A stretch of 64,000 nucleotides of DNA. Source: Leishmania infantum JPCM5. Its lineage: Eukaryota > Euglenozoa > Kinetoplastea > Trypanosomatida > Trypanosomatidae. The notes under the pieces are model-generated. The model ran no database searches. It was not told the DNA's origin and saw only the letters and a program-made list of their open reading frames with translations. Of the stretch, positions 31,801-38,729 are shown piece by piece. How positions within the stretch are numbered: the stretch's first letter is position 1; the number at the start of each line of letters is the position of its first letter. The DNA lies in the NCBI RefSeq assembly GCF_000002875.2, contig NC_009417.2, forward strand, positions 1,345,929 through 1,409,928, in the 5' to 3' direction. The position numbers were made by a program, and so were the translations under genes.

Positions 31801-34800
31801 GGCACGCCGGTGGAGCCGCAGCCGCGCCTCGCGGTCACGACACACCGGGTTCGCCTGGACGGCGATTTGTGGGCGCGTGTCGTCGACGAGTGGCCGGACC
31901 TGCTCAAGCAGGAGTTCACAAGCGACGTGTGCGATGCCACGGCGCTGCCGCGGACGTCGATGCAGCGGCTGGTGCTCACAGCCGGCAGCCTCGTCGCCGA
32001 CTTCCAGCTCTCGCACGGAGGCCTCGCGAAGAGGGAGCTGAACAAGCAGCTTGCCAGCTCGCCCTTCACCCGCACCTGGGCACTGTACGAGCGCGTCGCC
32101 GAGACGAAAGAGACGCCGCCCACCCGCGCCACGCCGCCGGCTGCCCTTCGCGCCTCGGAGAGCTTCGCGTCGCTGGACCCGGTGGAGGAGGCCGCAGTGC
32201 TGCGTGCGCAGCAGCAGGAGGAGCCACCGGTGGAGGCGATGACGGCGTTCGAGGAGCATGCGCCAGCGCTGCAGCGCGTCGGCACGCCGGTGGAGCCGCA
32301 TCGTGGTGCTCTCGAGGGGGCTTCCCCGGTAGACGCCCGTACCGCCACGCCGCCGGCTGCCCTTCGCGCCTCGGAGAGCTTCGCGTCGCTGGAGGCGGCG
32401 GAGGAGGCCGCAGTGCTGCGTGCGCAGCAGGAGGAGGAGCCACCGGTGGAGGCGATGACGGCGTTCGAGGAGCATGCGCCAGCGCTGCAGCGCGTCGGCA
32501 CGCCGGTGGAGCCGCATCGTGGTGCTCTCGAGGGGGCTTCCCCGGTAGACGCCCGTACCGCCACGCCGCCGGCTGCCCTTCGCGCCTCGGAGAGCTTCGC
32601 GTCGCTGGACCCGGTGGAGGAGGCCGCAGTGCTGCGTGCGCAGCAGGAGGAGGAGCCACCGGTGGAGGCGATGACGGCGTTCGAGGAGCATGCGCCAGCG
32701 CTGCAGCGCGTCGGCACGCCGGTGGAGCCGCATCGTGGTGCTCTCGAGGGGGCTTCCCCGGTAGACGCCCGTACCGCCACGCCGCCGGCTGCCCTTCGCG
32801 CCTCGGAGAGCTTCGCGTCGCTGGACCCGGTGGAGGAGGCCTCAGTGCTGCGTGCGCAGCAGGAGGAGGAGCCACCGGTGGAGGCGATGACGGCGTTCGA
32901 GGAGCATGCGCCAGCGCTGCAGCGCGTCGGCACGCCGGTGGAGCCGCATCGTGGTGCTCTCGAGGGGGCTTCCCCGGTAGACGCCCGTACCGCCACGCCG
33001 CCGGCTGCCCTTCGCGCCTCGGAGAGCTTCGCGTCGCTGGACCCGGTGGAGGAGGCCACAGTGCTGCGTGCGCAGCAGGAGGAGGAGCCACCGGTGGAGG
33101 CGATGACGGCGTTCGAGGAGCATGCGCCAGCGCTGCAGCGCGTCGGCACGCCGGTGGAGCCGCATCGTGGTGCTCTCGAGGGGGCTTCCCCGGTAGACGC
33201 CCGTACGGCCACGCCGCCGGCTGCCCTTCGCGCCTCGGAGAGCTTCGCGTCGCTGGACCCGGTGGAGGAGGCCGCAGTGCTGCGTGCGCAGCAGAAGGAC
33301 GAGGCGCCGGCGGCCGAGCGCGCCGCGGAGCCGCAGGAGGCACCCATGGCTGCATCCACGGAGGTGACGCCGGCACGCGAGCTCTGGCAGTCCGTCGCGG
33401 AGCCGGAGGGCTACTCGCGCGACGACCTCGGGTGTGCGGAGCCCGCTGCGCTGCATGCGCTGGCGGAGGACGAGGCGCCGGCGGCCGAGCGCGCCGCGGA
33501 GCCGCAGGAGGCACCCATGGCTGCATCCACGGAGGTGCCGCCGGCACGCGAGCTCTGGCAGTCCGTCGCGGAGCCGGAGGGCTACTCGCGCGACGACCTC
33601 GGGTGTGCGGAGCCGGCTGCGCTGCATGCGCTGGCGGAGGACAAGGCGCCGGCGGCCGAGCGCGCCGCGGAGCCGCAGGAGGCACCCATGGCTGCATCCA
33701 CGGAGGTGCCGCCGGCACGCGAGCTCTGGCAGTCCGTCGCGGAGCCGGAGGGCTACTCGCGCGACGACCTCGGGTGTGCGGAGCCGGCTGCGCTGCATGC
33801 GCTGGCGGAGGACAAGGCGCCGGCGGCCGAGCGCGCCGCGGAGCCGCAGGAGGCACCCATGGCTGCATCCACGGAGGTGCCGCCGGCACGCGAGCTCTGG
33901 CAGTCCGTCGCGGAGCCGGAGGGCTACTCGCGCGACGACCTCGGGTGTGCGGAGCCCGCTGCGCTGCATGCGCTGGCGGAGGACGAGGCGCCGGCGGCCG
34001 AGCGCGCCGCGGAGCCGCAGGAGGCACCCATGGCTGCATCCACGGAGGTGCCGCCGGCACGCGAGCTCTGGCAGTCCGTCGCGGAGCCGGAGGGCTACTC
34101 GCGCGACGACCTCGGGTGTGCGGAGCCGGCTGCGCTGCATGCGCTGGCGGAGGACAAGGCGCCGGCGGCCGAGCGCGCCGCGGAGCCGCAGGAGGCACCC
34201 ATGGCTGCATCCACGGAGGTGCCGCCGGCACGCGAGCTCTGGCAGTCCGTCGCGGAGCCGGAGGGCTACTCGCGCGACGACCTCGGGTGTGCGGAGCCCG
34301 CTGCGCTGCATGCGCTGGCGGAGGACGAGGCGCCGGTGGCCGAGCGCGCCGCGGAGCCGCAGGAGGCACCCATGGCTGCATCCACGGAGGTGCCGCCGGC
34401 ACGCGAGCTCTGGCAGTCCGTCGCGGAGCCGGAGGGCTACTCGCGCGACGACCTCGGGTGTGCGGAGCCGGCTGCGCTGCATGCGCTGGCGGAGGACGAG
34501 GCGCCGGTGGCCGAGCGCGCCGCGGAGCCGGAGGGCTACTCGCGGGGCGACCTTGGGTGTGCGGAGCCCGCTGCGCTGCATGCGCTGGCGGAGGACGAGG
34601 CGCCGGTGGCCGAGCGCGCCGCGGAGCCGCAGGAGGCACCCATGGCTGCATCCACGGAGGTGCCGCCGGCACGCGAGCTCTGGCAGTCCGTCGCGGAGCC
34701 GGAGGGCTACTCGCGCGACGACCTCGGGTGTGCGGAGCCGGCTGCGCTGCATGCGCTGGCGGAGGACGAGGCGCCGGCGGCCGAGCGCGCCGCGGAGCCG

Positions 34801-36501
34801 CAGGAGGCACCCATGGCTGCATCCACGGAGGTGCCGCCGGCACGCGAGCTCTGGCAGTCCGTCGCGGAGCCGGAGGGCTACTCGCGCGACGACCTCGGGT
34901 GTGCGGAGCCGGCTGCGCTGCATGCGCTGGCGGAGGACGAGGCGCCGGTGGCCGAGCGCGCCGCGGAGCCGGAGGGCTACTCGCGGGGCGACCTTGGGTG
35001 TGCGGAGCCCGCTGCGCTGCATGCGCTGGCGGAGGACGAGGCGCCGGCGGCCGAGCGCGCCGCGGAGCCGCAGGAGGCACCCATGGCTGCATCCACGGAG
35101 GTGCCGCCGGCACGCGAGCTCTGGCAGTCCGTCGCGGAGCCGGAGGGCTACTCGCGCGACGACCTCGGGTGTGCGGAGCCGGCTGCGCTGCATGCGCTGG
35201 CGGAGGACAAGGCGCCGGCGGCCGAGCGCGCCGCGGAGCCGCAGGAGGCACCCATGGCTGCATCCACGGAGGTGCCGCCGGCACGCGAGCTCTGGCAGTC
35301 CGTCGCGGAGCCGGAGGGCTACTCGCGCGACGACCTCGGGTGTGCGGAGCCGGCTGCGCTGCATGCGCTGGCGGAGGACGAGGCGCCGGTGGCCGAGCGC
35401 GCCGCGGAGCCGCAGGAGGCACCCATGGCTGCATCCACGGAGGTGCCGCCGGCACGCGAGCTCTGGCAGTCCGTCGCGGAGCCGGAGGGCTACTCGCGCG
35501 ACGACCTCGGGTGTGCGGAGCCGGCTGCGCTGCATGCGCTGGCGGAGGACGAGGCGCCGGTGGCCGAGCGCGCCGCGGAGCCGCAGGAGGCACCCATGGC
35601 TGCATCCACGGAGGTGCCGCCGGCACGCGAGCTCTGGCAGTCCGTCGCGGAGCCGGAGGGCTACTCGCGCGACGACCTCGGGTGTGCGGAGCCGGCTGCG
35701 CTGCATGCGCTGGCGGAGGACGAGGCGCCGGTGGCCGAGCGCGCCGCGGAGCCGCACCTGCGCGAGAGGGCTACTCGCGGGGCGACCTTGGGTGTGCGGA
35801 GCCCGCTGCGCTGCATGCGCTGGCGGAGGACGAGGCGCCGGCGGCCGAGCGCGCCGCGGAGCCGCAGGAGGCACCCATGGCTGCATCCACGGAGGTGCCG
35901 CCGGCACGCGAGCTCTGGCAGTCCGTCGCGGAGCCGGAGGGCTACTCGCGCGACGACCTCGGGTGTGCGGAGCCGGCTGCGCTGCATGCGCTGGCGGAGG
36001 ACAAGGCGCCGGCGGCCGAGCGCGCCGCGGAGCCGCAGGAGGCACCCATGGCTGCATCCACGGAGGTGCCGCCGGCACGCGAGCTCTGGCAGTCCGTCGC
36101 GGAGCCGGAGGGCTACTCGCGCGACGACCTCGGGTGTGCGGAGCCCGCTGCGCTGCATGCGCTGGCGGAGGACGAGGCGCCGGTGGCCGAGCGCGCCGCG
36201 GAGCCGCAGGAGGCACCCATGGCTGCATCCACGGAGGTGCCGCCGGCACGCGAGCTCTGGCAGTCCGTCGCGGAGCCGGAGGGCTACTCGCGCGACGACC
36301 TCGGGTGTGCGGAGCCGGCTGCGCTGCATGCGCTGGCGGAGGACGAGGCGCCGGTGGCCGAGCGCGCCGCGGAGCCGGAGGGCTACTCGCGGGGCGACCT
36401 TGGGTGTGCGGAGCCCGCTGCGCTGCATGCGCTGGCGGAGGACGAGGCGCCGGTGGCCGAGCGCGCCGTGGAGCCGCAGGAGTCAAGAATTATCCGCATG
36501 A
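28837..36501 (+). CDS. giant repeat protein with seven FAZ1-like domains (5' part of the reading frame)
   Basis: The literal reading frame has 2554 codons. After about 80 unique Ser/Asn-rich residues it encodes seven near-identical 148-residue units, each with a domain of about 90 residues (T-T-H-R-V-R-L-D-G-D-L-W ... F-T-R-T-W-A-L-Y-E-R-V) plus a linker. About five 72-residue linker-derived repeats follow, then about twenty 57-residue repeats rich in Ala, Glu and Pro. I relate the domain tentatively to the conserved domain of FAZ1, a flagellum-attachment cytoskeletal protein; this is from memory. At 35755-35765 an 11-nt insertion shifts the frame, so codons after about 2306 give an Arg-rich out-of-frame tail ending at 36501. 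The true product probably continues in the shifted frame to 38729 (next entry). No signal peptide or membrane span. ATG 28837 is the first in frame, but its splice signal is weak. Confidence 0.8.
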   Translation: MKGKRVNLHDTESFMSLDEFDSDNNASYTAENASDHTKQDNLSSTAAARNSAESSMLLEPPGNTPISYLSHSNSPKSFAPLEAAEEAGAVQREEQAPALQRVGTPVEPQPRLAVTTHRVRLDGDLWARVVDEWPDLLKQEFTSDVCDATALPRTSMQRLVLTAGSLVADFQLSHGGLAKRELNKQLASSPFTRTWALYERVAETKETPPTRATPPAALRASESFASLDPVEEAAVLRAQQEEHAPALQRVGTPVEPQPRLAVTTHRVRLDGDLWARVVDEWPDLLKQEFTSDVCDATALPRTSMQRLVLTAGSLVADFQLSHGGLAKRELNKQLASSPFTRTWALYERVAETKETPPTRATPPAALRASESFASLDPVEEAAVLRAQQEEHAPALQRVGTPVEPQPRLAVTTHRVRLDGDLWARVVDEWPDLLKQEFTSDVCDATALPRTSMQRLVLTAGSLVADFQLSHGGLAKRELNKQLASSPFTRTWALYERVAETKETPPTRATPPAALRASESFAPLEAVEEAAVLRAQQEEHAPALQRVGTPVEPQPRLAVTTHRVRLDGDLWARVVDEWPDLLKQEFTSDVCDATALPRTSMQRLVLTAGSLVADFQLSHGGLAKRELNKQLASSPFTRTWALYERVAETKETPPTRATPPAALRASESFASLDPVEEAAVLRAQQEEHAPALQRVGTPVEPQPRLAVTTHRVRLDGDLWARVVDEWPDLLKQEFTSDVCDATALPRTSMQRLVLTAGSLVADFQLSHGGLAKRELNKQLASSPFTRTWALYERVAETKETPPTRATPPAALRASESLAPLEAAEEAGAAQREEQAPALQRVGTPVEPQPRLAVTTHRVRLDGDLWARVVDEWPDLLKQEFTSDVCDATALPRTSMQRLVLTAGSLVADFQLSHGGLAKRELNKQLASSPFTRTWALYERVAETKETPPTRATPPAALRASESFASLDPVEEAAVLRAQQEEHAPALQRVGTPVEPQPRLAVTTHRVRLDGDLWARVVDEWPDLLKQEFTSDVCDATALPRTSMQRLVLTAGSLVADFQLSHGGLAKRELNKQLASSPFTRTWALYERVAETKETPPTRATPPAALRASESFASLDPVEEAAVLRAQQQEEPPVEAMTAFEEHAPALQRVGTPVEPHRGALEGASPVDARTATPPAALRASESFASLEAAEEAAVLRAQQEEEPPVEAMTAFEEHAPALQRVGTPVEPHRGALEGASPVDARTATPPAALRASESFASLDPVEEAAVLRAQQEEEPPVEAMTAFEEHAPALQRVGTPVEPHRGALEGASPVDARTATPPAALRASESFASLDPVEEASVLRAQQEEEPPVEAMTAFEEHAPALQRVGTPVEPHRGALEGASPVDARTATPPAALRASESFASLDPVEEATVLRAQQEEEPPVEAMTAFEEHAPALQRVGTPVEPHRGALEGASPVDARTATPPAALRASESFASLDPVEEAAVLRAQQKDEAPAAERAAEPQEAPMAASTEVTPARELWQSVAEPEGYSRDDLGCAEPAALHALAEDEAPAAERAAEPQEAPMAASTEVPPARELWQSVAEPEGYSRDDLGCAEPAALHALAEDKAPAAERAAEPQEAPMAASTEVPPARELWQSVAEPEGYSRDDLGCAEPAALHALAEDKAPAAERAAEPQEAPMAASTEVPPARELWQSVAEPEGYSRDDLGCAEPAALHALAEDEAPAAERAAEPQEAPMAASTEVPPARELWQSVAEPEGYSRDDLGCAEPAALHALAEDKAPAAERAAEPQEAPMAASTEVPPARELWQSVAEPEGYSRDDLGCAEPAALHALAEDEAPVAERAAEPQEAPMAASTEVPPARELWQSVAEPEGYSRDDLGCAEPAALHALAEDEAPVAERAAEPEGYSRGDLGCAEPAALHALAEDEAPVAERAAEPQEAPMAASTEVPPARELWQSVAEPEGYSRDDLGCAEPAALHALAEDEAPAAERAAEPQEAPMAASTEVPPARELWQSVAEPEGYSRDDLGCAEPAALHALAEDEAPVAERAAEPEGYSRGDLGCAEPAALHALAEDEAPAAERAAEPQEAPMAASTEVPPARELWQSVAEPEGYSRDDLGCAEPAALHALAEDKAPAAERAAEPQEAPMAASTEVPPARELWQSVAEPEGYSRDDLGCAEPAALHALAEDEAPVAERAAEPQEAPMAASTEVPPARELWQSVAEPEGYSRDDLGCAEPAALHALAEDEAPVAERAAEPQEAPMAASTEVPPARELWQSVAEPEGYSRDDLGCAEPAALHALAEDEAPVAERAAEPHLRERATRGATLGVRSPLRCMRWRRTRRRRPSAPRSRRRHPWLHPRRCRRHASSGSPSRSRRATRATTSGVRSRLRCMRWRRTRRRRPSAPRSRRRHPWLHPRRCRRHASSGSPSRSRRATRATTSGVRSPLRCMRWRRTRRRWPSAPRSRRRHPWLHPRRCRRHASSGSPSRSRRATRATTSGVRSRLRCMRWRRTRRRWPSAPRSRRATRGATLGVRSPLRCMRWRRTRRRWPSAPWSRRSQELSA
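29080..32150 (+). repeat. seven tandem 444-nt domain repeats
   Basis: The unit recurs at 444-nt spacing (438 between copies five and six). The domain start T-T-H-R-V-R-L-D-G falls near 29183, 29624, 30068, 30512, 30956, 31394 and 31838. Copies look almost identical at DNA level. Visible variation sits in the linker (SLDPVEEAAV, PLEAVEEAAV or PLEAAEEAGA), plus a CCC/ACA change just before the first domain. Confidence 0.95.
32128..33294 (+). repeat. about five 216-nt linker repeats
   Basis: Units of 72 codons at 216-nt spacing (ACCGCCACG near 32341, 32557, 32773, 32989 and 33205). Each keeps the linker of the domain repeat (PPAALRASESFASL, HAPALQRVGTPVEP) but has lost the domain, replaced by HRGALEGASPVDARTA, and gained EEPPVEAMTAFE. 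They therefore derive from the 444-nt unit by internal loss. Confidence 0.9.
33295..36480 (+). repeat. about twenty 171-nt repeats with 99-nt short forms
   Basis: The unit encodes 57 residues (EAPAAERAAEPQEAPM ... LHALAED). Variation is slight: E or K at the first position, A or V at position 4. At least four units are short, 99 nt (33 residues), joining AERAAEP directly to EGYSRGDLG. The short form carries its own variants (GGGGCGACCTT instead of CGCGACGACCTC), so it has been copied as a unit. One short form carries an extra 11 nt at 35755-35765. Confidence 0.93.
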
Positions 36502-38729
36502 ATGAGGTAAGGGAGGTGGCGTGCCGTGAAGAAGATGCTGAGTTCACCTGTTTGCGGACGTCTTTTTCTCCTGGGTGTTCTTGCCCGGGCTCCTCTGGTT
36601 TGTTGGAGTCTCCGTCACGAAGCGTCGTGGGGATGCAGGTGGTGGATGGAAAGCCGTTAAAGCCGCGAGTGACTCAACATAAGGTGAAGCTTCAGGGAAG
36701 GTACTGGGCCAAAGTGATTTCGTTGCCGTGTGTCGTGGAAGCATTTCGCCAGGATGTCGCGCACGCGCTTGATGTACGTGTGGCGGATATTCAGCACGTG
36801 GAGCTGGTAGCTGGGAGCTTGTTGGGCACATTTGTTGTGGTGCACGCATTTGATCTACTTACGGCTACCGAGGCGGACGACAAGTTGCGCGCGTACCACT
36901 TTCCGCTTACTTGGGAGCACTACCCGAAGACGCCCGACACGACGACGGGCCACTTCTTTGAGGCCGAGGCTCTGTCTACAATCCGGCGCACATCACGCTG
37001 CATCAACTCAGCATCAAAGTCCCGATTACCACCCGCTGATATGGAGTTGTCCCGGCCCACCCCGGCTGCTCTGAAGCCGCACCCTCCACTGTGGGCTGCT
37101 CAAGAGGTGTCGCAGAGCACGTTATCGTCGGGTGGTCGTACTTGCTCTGCGACGATTAGAACACCTGCGGTGCGAGAGAGCCTTCCTGTGGGGCCTGCAG
37201 TGCACGGAGCTCCTCCTCTCATTGAGAAACGGACGTGGGCGAGCAACCTTCCTTCTTCGAAGGAACGCCATTACGCGGGCGACGATGGGAGTGAGTCATC
37301 GATGAAGTTCTTGCAGGAAACGGCGCTGGCGCCAGTAGCAAAGGCCGTGAGAGCGCCGGCGGTTCCTGAGACGGTGAGCACGAAGCACCGCGTCGGCTTT
37401 GTGGGGAACCAGTGGTCCACAATCCTGAAGACGCAGAGGGATGACTTCGTGGCCGCGTTCGTGAAGGGCACTGGCGAGAAGCTCGGTTATGAACCGGACT
37501 CGGTGACCAAGGTGCAGTGCGACGAGAGCACAGGCGACACCATCGTCAGCTTTCGTGTCACCCACCCAAGCGTACTGCCGAGAAAGCAGATCGACTTGGT
37601 ACTCCGTAGTGCTCCCTACGCCGATGTGTGGAAGCTGTACTACAAGAACACCCCGCCGGAAGAACAGGAGACGATTCACAATGACGTTACAACATTTCAT
37701 CGCGTCGGCTTTGTTGGGAGCAAGTGGAAGGAAGTAAGGAACCGTGGCATGGCTCGCTTTATCGAGGCGTTCGCAGCTGACACGGCAACTGCCCTGAATG
37801 TAACTCCGCAAGCGGTGCGCATCGCCGACTACGCGGTAGCCGATGACATCGTGGTGGATTTCTATGTTACCCACCCGGGGACAGACACAGAGGAAGTAAT
37901 CGATGCTAAGCTCGAGCAGTTCGACTACCAGCGCGTTTGGGACCTCTACGGAATCCCGAGCGAGGCGGACGAGCAGCAGCGCGTCGTTCCGTGCGTTATG
38001 AAATGCAGCAACGCGTCCCGCGGAACATCTCCTTCCTCGACCTGCCGACTGCGAATGCCCGGCACGAACTCTGTTTCCCAAGCCGACAGCGTCTGCCCGA
38101 GGTGTCAACGGCAGTTCTCCTCGAAACAGGAGTTTCTTCAACCCGACGAAAGTAGTGGCTGGAACCCACAGCCTATGCACAGTCACACTAGCTCCATCAG
38201 CGATGCAGTTCGCACCGCGCTGATGGAGGACAGCTACTCAGCGATTCGCAAGCCATCGCCAACACCGCCTCTTCCACACCTGGCGCACCGGTACGCTCCA
38301 CACCAAAGGTCAGAAGGGCAAACATCGCAGCAGCCGAGCGCGCATCAAACGCGTGGTATATCATTCATACGCGGCGCACAGATGACCCCGCGTGTGCCGT
38401 GGCACACTAGTGTCAACAACAGCCTCATTCCGCACCCCCCGCGACAGCGCTCCCTCAGCAACACTACACGGTATCGTCAACGTCGCGTCAATCTACGCGA
38501 ACTGGAGAGCGAGCTGTCGCGTAAACAACGTCAGCACAAGCACCAGGAACGACAGCAGCAGCTCGATCGCGAGATGCGCCGCTCTCTGAACTGCAGTAAA
38601 TTGTCGATGTCCACCGGCCCCACTATCAACGTTTCACGGAGCTTCCTGCCACCCATTCCACCGTGTTACACAAAGGTCCGCACAGGCCCGCAGCACATGA
38701 AGACAGGGATGGGCTCTCTGCTGGAGTAG
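35766..38729 (+). CDS. 3' part of the giant repeat protein in the shifted frame, with three more FAZ1-like domains
   Basis: After the 11-nt insertion the 57-residue repeat resumes in another frame and stays open to the TAG at 38727-38729. This part is clearly coding. Beyond 36480 it leaves the repeats and encodes three non-identical domains: 36655-36920 (T-Q-H-K-V-K-L-Q-G-R-Y-W ... P-L-T-W-E-H-Y), 37376-37650 (T-K-H-R-V-G-F-V-G-N-Q-W ... D-V-W-K-L-Y) and 37685-37955 (T-F-H-R-V-G-F-V-G-S-K-W ... R-V-W-D-L-Y). A disordered stretch follows, then a Gln/Arg/Glu-rich likely coiled coil near 38490-38590. A CPRCQ pair near 38093 is isolated and not a clear zinc motif. There is no separate splice signal before it, so it is almost certainly the C-terminus of the gene starting at 28837. 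The break may be a real indel or an assembly error. Confidence 0.8.
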   Translation, partial: EGYSRGDLGCAEPAALHALAEDEAPAAERAAEPQEAPMAASTEVPPARELWQSVAEPEGYSRDDLGCAEPAALHALAEDKAPAAERAAEPQEAPMAASTEVPPARELWQSVAEPEGYSRDDLGCAEPAALHALAEDEAPVAERAAEPQEAPMAASTEVPPARELWQSVAEPEGYSRDDLGCAEPAALHALAEDEAPVAERAAEPEGYSRGDLGCAEPAALHALAEDEAPVAERAVEPQESRIIRMNEVREVACREEDAEFTCLRTSFSPGCSCPGSSGLLESPSRSVVGMQVVDGKPLKPRVTQHKVKLQGRYWAKVISLPCVVEAFRQDVAHALDVRVADIQHVELVAGSLLGTFVVVHAFDLLTATEADDKLRAYHFPLTWEHYPKTPDTTTGHFFEAEALSTIRRTSRCINSASKSRLPPADMELSRPTPAALKPHPPLWAAQEVSQSTLSSGGRTCSATIRTPAVRESLPVGPAVHGAPPLIEKRTWASNLPSSKERHYAGDDGSESSMKFLQETALAPVAKAVRAPAVPETVSTKHRVGFVGNQWSTILKTQRDDFVAAFVKGTGEKLGYEPDSVTKVQCDESTGDTIVSFRVTHPSVLPRKQIDLVLRSAPYADVWKLYYKNTPPEEQETIHNDVTTFHRVGFVGSKWKEVRNRGMARFIEAFAADTATALNVTPQAVRIADYAVADDIVVDFYVTHPGTDTEEVIDAKLEQFDYQRVWDLYGIPSEADEQQRVVPCVMKCSNASRGTSPSSTCRLRMPGTNSVSQADSVCPRCQRQFSSKQEFLQPDESSGWNPQPMHSHTSSISDAVRTALMEDSYSAIRKPSPTPPLPHLAHRYAPHQRSEGQTSQQPSAHQTRGISFIRGAQMTPRVPWHTSVNNSLIPHPPRQRSLSNTTRYRQRRVNLRELESELSRKQRQHKHQERQQQLDREMRRSLNCSKLSMSTGPTINVSRSFLPPIPPCYTKVRTGPQHMKTGMGSLLE

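Noticed and set aside
28860..33359. A 1499-codon - strand frame, Ser/Ala/Cys-rich
   Set aside because: A reverse shadow of the seven domain repeats, with period equal to the 444-nt unit.
32066..36486. Very long - strand frames (1186 and 1214 codons) rich in Ala/Pro/Arg and Arg/Leu
   Set aside because: They lie entirely within the tandem repeats, repeat with the same period, and contain no unique sequence. They are reverse shadows of the + strand repeat gene.
38093..38112. C-P-R-C pair in the C-terminal part of the giant protein, considered as a zinc finger
   Set aside because: No second Cys/His pair at suitable distance in the surrounding disordered sequence.
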